Origin: Streptomyces sp. SS1-1
GTDB taxonomy: Bacteria > Actinomycetota > Actinomycetes > Streptomycetales > Streptomycetaceae
DNA length: 64,000 bases
NCBI RefSeq assembly: GCF_008973465.1
Contig: NZ_WBXN01000004.1
Coordinates: 5,434,501-5,498,500 of the forward strand
Direction: 5' to 3'
The position numbers were made by a program, and so were the translations under genes. The notes under the pieces are model-generated. The model was given only the letters and a program-made list of their open reading frames with translations, had not been told where the DNA came from and made no database searches. Position 1 is the stretch's first letter, and every line of letters begins with the position of its first letter. Positions 7,842 through 15,313 of the stretch are shown piece after piece.

Positions 7842-9401
7842 TCACCCCGCCAGGGGGCCCGCCGTTCCGGAGAGGGCGTCCAGGTCGCTCTTGCGGACCC
7901 GCACCACGACCGCGGCGACGACGAACGCCAGGACGGCCATCGCGGCGGCCGGGATGAACGCCGTGGAGATGCCGTGCGACAGGATCTCGTGGCTCCAGGG
8001 CGCCGGCAGCTGACCGGACTCGGCGAACGCGGCCTTCTGTTCCGGGGTGGCCTGGGTCATGAACGACGCGACCTGGTCGGTCGCCTCGTTACGGCTGGCG
8101 GTGCCGAAGACCGTCGTGAGGATGGACAGGCCCAGCGCGCCGCCCACCTGCTGCATGGTGTTGAGCAGGGCGGAGGCGGCGCCCGCCTCGCGCGGGGCGA
8201 CACCGGACACGGCGGTCACGGTGAGCGTCACGAAGTTCAGGCCCATGCCGAGGCCGAAGAGCAGCATCGGGCCGAGCACCCCGCCGACGTACGAGCTGCC
8301 CGAGTCGACCAGGGACTGCCAGGCCAGACCGATGGCCGCGAGCGTGGTCCCGGCCATCAGGAACGGCTTGGGACCGAGCACCGGCAGCAGCCGTTGCGAG
8401 ACCCCGGCGCCCACCGCGATCACCGCGGTGACCGGCAGGAAGGCCAGGCCGGCCCGGATCGGGGAGTAGCCCAGCACGTTCTGCACGAACAGCACGATGT
8501 AGAAGAACATGCCGAACATCGCGGCGGCGAGGCTGATCATGATCAGGTACGCGCCCGAGCGGTTGCGGTCGGCGAACATCCGCAGCGGCGTGATCGGTTC
8601 CTTGGCGCGGCTCTCGATGAAGAGGAAGCCGGCGAGCAGCACCACGGCCGCGCCGAACGCGCCGAGCGTCAGGGAGTCCCGCCAGCCGTCGGACGCGGCC
8701 CGGATGAAGCCGTAGACCAGGGCGACCATGCCCAGCGTGGAGGTGAGCGCGCCGGTCAGGTCGAAGCGGCCGGGGTGGCGCTCGGACTCGTTGATGTAGC
8801 GGGGTGCCATGGCCGCGATGAGGACGCCGATGGGCACGTTCACGAAGAGCACCCAGCGCCAGTCGAGCCAGTCGGTGAGCAGTCCGCCGGCCAGCAGTCC
8901 GATGGCGCCGCCGCCCGCGGAGACGGCGGCGAAGATCCCGAATGCCCGGTTGCGTTCGGGGCCTTCGGGGAACGTCGTGGTGATCAGCGCGAGCGAGGTG
9001 GGTGAGGCGATGGCGCCGCCCATGCCCTGCAGGACGCGCGCGGCCAGCAACTGCCAGGGCTCCTGGGCGAGTCCGCCGAGCAGCGAGGCGAAGGTGAACA
9101 GCAGGATGCCGGTGATGAAGACCCGGCGGCGCCCGAGGATGTCCCCGGCCCGCCCGCCGAGCAGCAGCAGGCCGCCGAAGGTGAGCGTGTAGGCGCTGAC
9201 GACCCAGGTCAGGTCGGTGGTGGAGAAGTTGAGCGCGTTCTGGATGTCGGGCAGGGCGATGTTGACGATGGTGGCGTCGAGGACCACCATCAGCTGACAG
9301 GCGGCGATGACCGCGAGAGCGATGCCCGGATGCGACGGGCGGGAGGCCGGGCCCGGTGGAGCGGGCGCGGGTGAGTGGGCCTGTATCTGATCGTGCGTCA
9401 C
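7842..9401 (-). CDS. MFS drug exporter, DHA2 (EmrB/QacA-like, 14-TM) family
   Basis: 519-aa inner-membrane H+-antiporter, probably exporting hydrophobic drugs. Fourteen hydrophobic segments can be traced. The MFS motif A appears as GGRAGDILGRRR after TM2, and TM1 has LDATIVNIALPDIQ, the DHA2 hallmark. GTG at 9401 follows GGGGGAC at good spacing; a TTG 15 bp upstream is less likely. It diverges from a TetR gene across two matching palindromes, one of which overlaps its probable -35 region, so TetR repression with ligand-induced export is the natural model. Confidence 0.92.
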   Translation of the reverse strand: MTHDQIQAHSPAPAPPGPASRPSHPGIALAVIAACQLMVVLDATIVNIALPDIQNALNFSTTDLTWVVSAYTLTFGGLLLLGGRAGDILGRRRVFITGILLFTFASLLGGLAQEPWQLLAARVLQGMGGAIASPTSLALITTTFPEGPERNRAFGIFAAVSAGGGAIGLLAGGLLTDWLDWRWVLFVNVPIGVLIAAMAPRYINESERHPGRFDLTGALTSTLGMVALVYGFIRAASDGWRDSLTLGAFGAAVVLLAGFLFIESRAKEPITPLRMFADRNRSGAYLIMISLAAAMFGMFFYIVLFVQNVLGYSPIRAGLAFLPVTAVIAVGAGVSQRLLPVLGPKPFLMAGTTLAAIGLAWQSLVDSGSSYVGGVLGPMLLFGLGMGLNFVTLTVTAVSGVAPREAGAASALLNTMQQVGGALGLSILTTVFGTASRNEATDQVASFMTQATPEQKAAFAESGQLPAPWSHEILSHGISTAFIPAAAMAVLAFVVAAVVVRVRKSDLDALSGTAGPLAG

Positions 9402-9424
9402 GAGAACGTCCCCCAAAGACGAAG

Positions 9425-9446
9425 TAGTGAACGTGTGCGTTCACTA
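9425..9446. promoter_or_regulatory. TetR-type operator 1 (perfect palindrome)
   Basis: TAGTGAACG and its exact complement CGTTCACTA flank a 4-bp centre TGTG. It lies 24 bp upstream of the exporter start and just downstream of the likely -10 (TATCGT on the minus strand), ideal for repression. Confidence 0.7.
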
Positions 9447-9468
9447 GTCGGGACGATAGCGAGTCCTG

Positions 9469-9494
9469 CTTAGTGAACACAAGCGTTCTCTAAG
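9469..9494. promoter_or_regulatory. TetR-type operator 2 (imperfect palindrome)
   Basis: CTTAGTGAAC and GTTCTCTAAG form 10-bp arms with one mismatch around a 6-bp centre. It shares TAGTGAAC with operator 1, 46 bp away, and overlaps a minus-strand -35-like TTGTGT that lies 18 bp from TATCGT. Confidence 0.6.
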
Positions 9495-9725
9495 GGGGTG
9501 GTCCGGCGTATGGGTCCCTGTGCTGGTCAGGGGCGTGCGGGCCGGTCGGATTCGTCGCGGGCTCCCTCGCCGGTTCCGGCCGTTTCGGTGCTTGGGGCAT
9601 CGAAAGAGCGGCCTTCTCCTGACATGCTGGTGGAGGGCGTGGTCGCGCGGCGCGTCCCCCTTCGGTCGCCGCGTGGCGCTCGCGCCTCCCGTACCCCGCT
9701 TCGCTCGTTCGTTGGAGACGCTCAG

Positions 9726-10349
9726 ATGGTTACCTCGCGCTGGACGGCCGCCCCCGCTCGGCCGGCCTCCCCGCGCCGGCGCGGCGCGGTGCTCGAACGG
9801 GCGATCCTGGACGCCGCGTTGGAGCAGCTCAGCACCGTGGGCTGGAAGGGCCTGACGATGGAGGGCGTCGCCGCCTCCGCGCAGACCGGGAAGGCCGCCG
9901 TCTACCGCCGCTGGCCCTCCAAGGAGGACCTCGTCGCCGACGCGCTGCGGGCCGGGCTGCCCCCGCTGGAGTCCGCTCCCGACCTCGGATCCGTGCGCGA
10001 GGACCTGCTCGCCCTGTGCCGGCTGGCGCGCGACGCGATGTTCTCGCGCCCCGGTCACGCGTTGCGTGCGGTGATTCACGAATGTGAAGACATCCAGGCC
10101 GAGTGCTTCCACACCGTGATCTTCGAGGGGCTGGTCGAGCCGACCATCAGGCTGCTGCGGGAGGTCGTCGTCCGGGGAATCGAGCGGGGAGAGGTGCGGG
10201 AGGACGCGGCCAATGGTTACGTCTACGACGCCATCCCGGCGATGATGATGTACCGCTCGAAGATGTGCGGCAGCGAATGGGGCGACGGGGATCTGGAGGA
10301 GATGATCGACCAGTTCATGATGCCGCTGCTGCGGAAGACGGAGGCCTGA
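9726..10349 (+). CDS. TetR/AcrR family regulator
   Basis: 207-aa repressor. The N-terminal helix-turn-helix (about residues 20–65) reads ILDAALEQLSTVGWKGLTME then AVYRRWPSKEDLVADAL, typical of TetR. The C-terminal ligand domain contains the ALRAVIHECEDIQ segment. ATG at 9726 follows GGAGA; a much earlier in-frame GTG would add a low-complexity arginine/serine-rich extension unlike any TetR N-terminus. That leaves about 230 bp of leader after operator 2. Probable regulator of the divergent DHA2 exporter and of itself. Confidence 0.88.
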   Translation: MVTSRWTAAPARPASPRRRGAVLERAILDAALEQLSTVGWKGLTMEGVAASAQTGKAAVYRRWPSKEDLVADALRAGLPPLESAPDLGSVREDLLALCRLARDAMFSRPGHALRAVIHECEDIQAECFHTVIFEGLVEPTIRLLREVVVRGIERGEVREDAANGYVYDAIPAMMMYRSKMCGSEWGDGDLEEMIDQFMMPLLRKTEA

Positions 10350-10430
10350 TCGGACGCTCGTCCGGGCGTGTGCCGGCCGAGGCGAACCGGGTGTCGGAGC
10401 CGCTTCCGGGCGGCGTAGGCTAAGGGCGCC

Positions 10431-11132
10431 ATGCCGTACGAACCGCCTACCCACACCGTCGAGCGCTCCCTCCGAGCCACGACCGGAGCGAAGATCATTG
10501 CCGGTGTCGACGAGGTCGGGCGTGGTGCCTGGGCCGGTCCCGTCACCGTCTGTGCCGCGATCACCGGTCTGCGCAGGCCCCCGGAGGGCCTCACCGACTC
10601 CAAGCTGCTCACCGTCAGACGCCGCACCGAACTCGCCGAGACACTGCGGACCTGGGTGACGTCCTACGCCCTCGGGCACGCGTCCCCGGAGGAGATCGAC
10701 GAGCGGGGGATGACGGCCGCGCTGCGCCTGGCCGCCGTGCGCGCCCTGGAGGCCCTGCCGGTCCGCCCCGACGCCGTCATCCTCGACGGCAAGCACGACT
10801 ACCTCGGCACCCCCTGGCGGGTCCGTACGGTGATCAAGGGCGACCAGTCGTGCGTGGCGGTGGCGGCGGCCTCGGTGATCGCCAAGGTCCAGCGCGACAA
10901 AATGATGGCCGAACTGGGTGTCGACCATGCAGACTTCGGTTTCGCGGACAACGCCGGGTATCCGTCGCCCGTGCACAAGGCCGCACTGGCGGAGCGGGGA
11001 CCCACCCCGTACCACCGGTTGTCGTGGGCGTATCTTGATGCGCTGCCCCAGTGGCGGCACCTCAAGAAGGTCCGCACGTGGGTGGAGGAAAGCGTTCCGG
11101 CGATCGAGGGCCAGCTCGGCTTCGATTTCTGA
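10431..11132 (+). CDS. rnhB: Ribonuclease HII
   Basis: Cleaves RNA in RNA–DNA hybrids, including single misincorporated ribonucleotides. The 233-aa protein starts the catalytic domain with IAGVDEVGRGAWAGPV (Asp-Glu pair), followed by the AVILDGKHDYL aspartate and VAAASVIAKVQRD. The C-terminal HRLSWAYLDALPQW block is conserved in actinobacterial RNase HII. TAGGCT at 10416–10421 lies 9 bp before the ATG with no clear RBS, suggesting a leaderless or very short-leader mRNA. Confidence 0.96.
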   Translation: MPYEPPTHTVERSLRATTGAKIIAGVDEVGRGAWAGPVTVCAAITGLRRPPEGLTDSKLLTVRRRTELAETLRTWVTSYALGHASPEEIDERGMTAALRLAAVRALEALPVRPDAVILDGKHDYLGTPWRVRTVIKGDQSCVAVAAASVIAKVQRDKMMAELGVDHADFGFADNAGYPSPVHKAALAERGPTPYHRLSWAYLDALPQWRHLKKVRTWVEESVPAIEGQLGFDF

Positions 11133-11200
11133 CGTCTTCGCTCGCACTTGTGTGCCACCCGCTGGCGCCGACCGGACCAGCGTTTGATAAAAATCAGCTC

Positions 11201-11842
11201 ATGCCTCTCATTCCCGAGGAGCCTCAGATTCACGAGAGTGCCCAGGGTCCCCGCGCCACTCCGGCCAGTGGCCGCACCGCGCCGACCCCCCGCCCCGTCC
11301 CCGGCCCCCGCCCCGCGGCTCCGCCGCGCCCCGGCCGCCCCGGGCCCCTGCGGCCCACGCCGCCGGCGCAACGCACCCCGCGTGACGTGGCCGCCGCCAA
11401 GCCCGGCCCGTCGGCTCCGGCCGCGACCGCCACCGCCGCCCCGGCTCCGGCCGCCCCGCAGATCCAGCTGATCCCGGCGTCGCCCGAGGGTGCCCTCGAC
11501 GCCGCCGAGGAAGCCGTCGACCTGCTCCTCGACTCGGGGCGCGCCCCTGGCGAGGTGCTGGTGATCACGACCGGCGAACAGCACCCGTGGGCCGCCCACG
11601 AGCTGTCGTTCGGCGAGGCCGCCTACTGGGCGCAGCACGACGCGGGAGACGACGTCTTCTACGCCGACGCCTCCGTGGCCGGCCGTGCCGCGCCCCGCCA
11701 GGTCGTCGTCGTGGCGCTGAACGGCGGGACCGACGCCGTGGCCGCCACGGCGCTGCCGCTGGCCCTCGGCCGTGCCGGTGCCCTGCTGATCGTCTGCGGC
11801 GACCCGCAGCGCATCAACTCGGTGCTGGGCGCGGGCGTCTGA
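11201..11842 (+). CDS. Proline/alanine-rich protein with helicase-C-like tail, unknown function
   Basis: 213 aa from the ATG at 11201. Residues 10–85 are almost entirely Pro/Ala/Arg and probably disordered. The rest is folded: EVLVITTGEQHPWAAHE, then RQVVVVALNGG and GALLIVCGDPQRINSVLG. That C-terminal pattern resembles the end of UvrD/PcrA-type helicase domain 2, but no Walker A or DEAD-type motif is present, so it cannot be a helicase itself. The resemblance is inference. It starts 68 bp after rnhB. GATAAAAATC upstream may be its -10 region. Confidence 0.6.
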   Translation: MPLIPEEPQIHESAQGPRATPASGRTAPTPRPVPGPRPAAPPRPGRPGPLRPTPPAQRTPRDVAAAKPGPSAPAATATAAPAPAAPQIQLIPASPEGALDAAEEAVDLLLDSGRAPGEVLVITTGEQHPWAAHELSFGEAAYWAQHDAGDDVFYADASVAGRAAPRQVVVVALNGGTDAVAATALPLALGRAGALLIVCGDPQRINSVLGAGV

Positions 11843-12094
11843 GACGTCACCGGCTCCGTCGGTGCCGTATCGCGCGGTGTGCGACGCCGGTGTGCCTCCG
11901 GGCGGGCCGGCCTCCTCGCGCGCGTGGGTGCGGGCGCGGTGCCGAGTGCCGGGACGGTCCTTGTTCCCGCCGCGGTGCCGAGACCGTCGTGCGCGTGGGT
12001 GATCGTGATGCCGGGTGGTTCTTCGCGTGGGCTCACGGCGCCCGGTGGTGGCCGGAACCACGCACCGGGACCGTCGGCAGCCTCGGACCCGGCC
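11843..12094. other. Non-coding spacer with short direct repeats
   Basis: GC-rich gap between convergent genes. It contains GCGGTGCCGAG twice and GCGCGTGGGTG twice but no convincing hairpin or coding frame. Confidence 0.4.
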
Positions 12095-12727
12095 TCAGCG
12101 GGCCGCCGCGCGCCGCAGCACCTCCGACGCCGCGCCACCTGTGCGGGGCATCGGCAGCGGGGACTCGGACGTGGCGAACGGCTCCGGCGCCGAGTCGGTG
12201 TTCGGGCGGCGGCCGCCACGGCCCTCCCCGAGGACCTGCCAGCCGTCGCGGGTCAGCGTGATGTACGCCCCGCAGCGCAGGCCGTGCAGGGTGCAGGCGT
12301 CCCGCAGCCCCCACATCCACGCGCCGTCCTCCTCCGTCCAACGCCCGTCGCCCTCGCGGCAGTAGAGCAGGACCGCGGTACGCACCGGGGTGCGGCGGCG
12401 CAGGTCGTGCGGGATGACGCGACGGAGCTGGGACAGCAGGGCGTTGCGGAACATCCAGCCGTCGGCGGGCGCCGAGCGGCGGACGAACGACGCGCTCGCC
12501 CGCAGCCGTTCGTCCGCGTCGAGGACGGCCACGATCGCGGTCGACGGCTTGGGGCGATGCCGGGAGTGGAGCCCGCTGACGACCTCGCGGGGATTGCGCA
12601 GCAGCGGGATTCCCGCGGCGGCCCATTCGGCGGGTTCGAGCATGCGGGCCAGGGAGTTGGATGCGGCGGGCAGGTCGGCTGACGTCGACGTGGATGCCGC
12701 GGAGGACGGAGCGAATCCGAAGGTCAC
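12095..12727 (-). CDS. Conserved hypothetical protein
   Basis: 210-aa protein I do not recognise. It starts at a GTG preceded by GGGAGG at ideal spacing, giving VTFGFAPSSAAST; extending to the upstream ATG adds arginine-rich filler. The central block RTAVLLYCREGDGRWTEEDG and MWGLRDACTLHGL look like a compact alpha/beta domain. There is no signal peptide or membrane segment. Its expression is probably driven from the AT-richer region toward recQ, with which it diverges. Confidence 0.6.
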   Translation of the reverse strand: MTFGFAPSSAASTSTSADLPAASNSLARMLEPAEWAAAGIPLLRNPREVVSGLHSRHRPKPSTAIVAVLDADERLRASASFVRRSAPADGWMFRNALLSQLRRVIPHDLRRRTPVRTAVLLYCREGDGRWTEEDGAWMWGLRDACTLHGLRCGAYITLTRDGWQVLGEGRGGRRPNTDSAPEPFATSESPLPMPRTGGAASEVLRRAAAR

Positions 12728-13065
12728 GGTCCTCCCTTCGGCTACGCGCCCACACTGAGGGCGAGGTCGGATTCGGGGGAGCGCGCACCGCAGCGGAGCC
12801 CTACCGGACCACGGACGAGCCGTGCGGGGAGCGGACTTCAATTCTTCCTGGCGAACCTGGTTGCGGCAACGAGCAATTGGCGTCGCCGACCGTTATCTGA
12901 TGGCTCGAGGGTTATATCCCTACCCGGAAACGCCGTCCGTGACGCATCGGCGGGCGGTCGGGAGACAGCCGGCGGTGACCGGGGGCGGCGAAGGAAACCG
13001 CACGTGAAAGGGCTGTCACCTGCTGTGAGTGGCTGACCTGCCCGGTCATCGGGTTGCATGGAGAC
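12728..13065. other. Divergent intergenic region, hypothetical gene / recQ
   Basis: About 340 bp with an unusually AT-rich island near 12838–12930 (AATTCTTCC, TTATATCCC). On the minus strand TTGCCG and AAGAAT are 17 bp apart and could be the hypothetical gene's promoter. CACGTGAAA near 13004 is only half a parS site and was rejected as such. No coding sequence is seen. Confidence 0.35.
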
Positions 13066-15219
13066 ATGGACGACCAGGAGCTGCACACCGAAGCCGACGC
13101 CATCCTCGCCGAGCTCGTGGGCGACCCCGGGGCACGCCTGCGGGAGGACCAGTGGCAGGCGGTGGCGGCGCTGGTGCGCGAGCGCCGGCGGGCCCTGGTG
13201 GTCCAGCGGACCGGCTGGGGGAAGTCGGCGGTGTACTTCGTCGCGACGGCGCTGCTGCGCCGGCGGGGCGCGGGACCGACGGTGATCGTCTCGCCGCTGC
13301 TCGCGCTGATGCGCAACCAGGTCGAGTCGGCGGCACGGGCCGGCATCCGCGCGCGGACCATCAACTCGGCCAACCCCGAGGAGTGGGAGACCATCCACGG
13401 CGAGATCGAGCGCGGCGAGACCGACGTGCTCCTCGTCAGCCCCGAGCGCCTCAACTCCGTCGACTTCCGCGACCAGATGCTGCCCAAGCTCGCGGCCACG
13501 ACCGGCTTGCTCGTGGTCGACGAGGCGCACTGCATCTCCGACTGGGGCCATGACTTCCGCCCCGACTACCGGCGGCTGCGCGCCATGCTCGCCGAGCTGT
13601 CACCCGGTGTGCCCGTGCTGGCCACGACGGCGACGGCCAACGCGCGCGTGACCGCCGACGTGGCCGAGCAGCTGGGCACCGGCGCCGGAGAGGCCCTGGT
13701 GCTGCGCGGGCCGCTGGAGCGCGAGAGCCTGCGGCTGGGCGTGGTCCGGCTGCCGGACGCCGCGCACCGCCTCGCCTGGCTCGCGGAACACCTGGACGAG
13801 CTGCCGGGCTCGGGCATCGTCTACGCGCTCACGGTCGCCGCGGCCGAGGAGGCCACCGCGTTCCTGCGGCAGCGGGGCTTTGCCGTCGCGTCCTACACGG
13901 GCCGCACGGAGAACGCCGACCGGTTGCAGGCGGAGAACGACCTCCTGGCGAACCGGGTCAAGGCGCTGGTCGCGACCTCCGCCCTGGGCATGGGCTTCGA
14001 CAAGCCCGACCTGGGCTTCGTGGTGCACCTCGGCTCGCCCTCCTCGCCGATCGCCTACTACCAGCAGGTCGGACGGGCCGGCCGCGGCGTCGAGCACGCC
14101 GACGTCCTGCTGCTGCCGGGCCAGGAGGACGAGGCGATCTGGCGCTACTTCGCGGACACCGCCTTCCCGCCCGAGTCGCAGGTCCGCCAGACCCTCGCCG
14201 CGCTCGCGGACGCGGGACGGCCCCTGTCCGTGCCCGCCCTGGAGGCGACGGTCGACCTGCGCCGCACCAGGCTGGAGACGATGCTGAAGGTCCTGGACGT
14301 CGACGGCGCGGTCAAGCGGGTCAAGGGCGGCTGGACGGCGACCGGCGCCGAGTGGGTGTACGACGCCGAGCGCTACGCGCGCGTGGCGCGTCAGAGGGCG
14401 GCCGAGCAGCAGGCGATGCGCGACTACGTCGGCACGTCCCGGTGCCGGATGGAGTTCCTGCGCGAGCAGCTGGACGACGAGGGGGCCACCCCGTGCGGCC
14501 GCTGCGACAACTGCGCGGGACCCTGGGCCGACGCGTCCGTCTCCCCGGAGACGCTGACCGGCGCGGCCAAGGAGCTGGACCGCCCCGGCGTGGAGATCGA
14601 ACCGCGCCGCATGTGGCCGACCGGGATGCCCGCGCTGGGCGTAGAACTCAAGGGCCGCATCCCGGCCGGTGAGCAGTGCTCGACGGGACGCGCCCTGGGG
14701 CGGCTCTCGGACATCGGCTGGGGCAACCGGCTGCGCCCGCTGCTCGCCGACAACGCGCCCGACGGCCCGGTCCCGGACGACGTCCTGAAGGCCGTGGTGG
14801 CCGTCCTCGCCGACTGGGCGCGCTCCCCGGGCGGCTGGGCCCCGGACGTCCCCGACGCCGTGGACCGGCCCGTGGGCGTCGTCGCCGTGCCGTCGCTGAC
14901 GCGTCCCGAGCTGGTGGGCTCCCTCGCGCGCGGGGTCGCCTCCATCGGCCGGCTGCCGTTCCTCGGCGCGCTGACGTACGCCGGGGAGGACGGCGCGCAC
15001 CTGGCCCGGCGCAGCAACTCCGCGCAGCGCCTCAAGGGGCTGTCCCAGGCGTTCACGGTCCCGGCGGACCTGGCCGAGGCACTGGCCGCCACGCCCGGTC
15101 CGGTGCTGCTGGTGGACGACCGCACCGACACCGGGTGGACGCTGGCGGTCGCGGCGCGGCTGCTGCGGAGGGCAGGGAGCGGGGAGGTGCTTCCGCTGGT
15201 GCTGGCGGCCACGGGGTGA
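13066..15219 (+). CDS. recQ: RecQ-family ATP-dependent DNA helicase with PRTase-like C-terminus
   Basis: 717-aa 3'-5' DNA helicase. Motif I reads QRTGWGKSAVYF, motif II DEAHC (VVDEAHCISDWGHDF), motif V ALGMGFDKPDL and motif VI YYQQVGRAGRG. Zinc cysteines follow in RCRMEFLREQ and PCGRCDNCAG. There is no HRDC domain. Instead the last ~200 residues end with VLLVDDRTDTGWTLAVAARL, which has the acidic-acidic-x-x-x-(T/S)-G-x-T shape of a phosphoribosyltransferase PRPP loop. ATG 13066 is chosen; a TTG at 13054 is possible, and neither has a strong RBS. It acts in recombination/replication repair. Confidence 0.9.
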   Translation: MDDQELHTEADAILAELVGDPGARLREDQWQAVAALVRERRRALVVQRTGWGKSAVYFVATALLRRRGAGPTVIVSPLLALMRNQVESAARAGIRARTINSANPEEWETIHGEIERGETDVLLVSPERLNSVDFRDQMLPKLAATTGLLVVDEAHCISDWGHDFRPDYRRLRAMLAELSPGVPVLATTATANARVTADVAEQLGTGAGEALVLRGPLERESLRLGVVRLPDAAHRLAWLAEHLDELPGSGIVYALTVAAAEEATAFLRQRGFAVASYTGRTENADRLQAENDLLANRVKALVATSALGMGFDKPDLGFVVHLGSPSSPIAYYQQVGRAGRGVEHADVLLLPGQEDEAIWRYFADTAFPPESQVRQTLAALADAGRPLSVPALEATVDLRRTRLETMLKVLDVDGAVKRVKGGWTATGAEWVYDAERYARVARQRAAEQQAMRDYVGTSRCRMEFLREQLDDEGATPCGRCDNCAGPWADASVSPETLTGAAKELDRPGVEIEPRRMWPTGMPALGVELKGRIPAGEQCSTGRALGRLSDIGWGNRLRPLLADNAPDGPVPDDVLKAVVAVLADWARSPGGWAPDVPDAVDRPVGVVAVPSLTRPELVGSLARGVASIGRLPFLGALTYAGEDGAHLARRSNSAQRLKGLSQAFTVPADLAEALAATPGPVLLVDDRTDTGWTLAVAARLLRRAGSGEVLPLVLAATG

Positions 15220-15313
15220 GCCGGCGGGTTCTGTCGGCGGCTGTTGTCGTGTCCCTGGTCGGACTTATCCACAGGCCCAAGCGGAGTTTTTAGTTCCGCG
15301 AGATCGTCGGCGC

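Noticed and set aside
12998..13013. parS chromosome-segregation site
   Set aside because: CACGTGAAA is shared with GTTTCACGTGAAAC but five flanking positions mismatch, too many for a ParB site.
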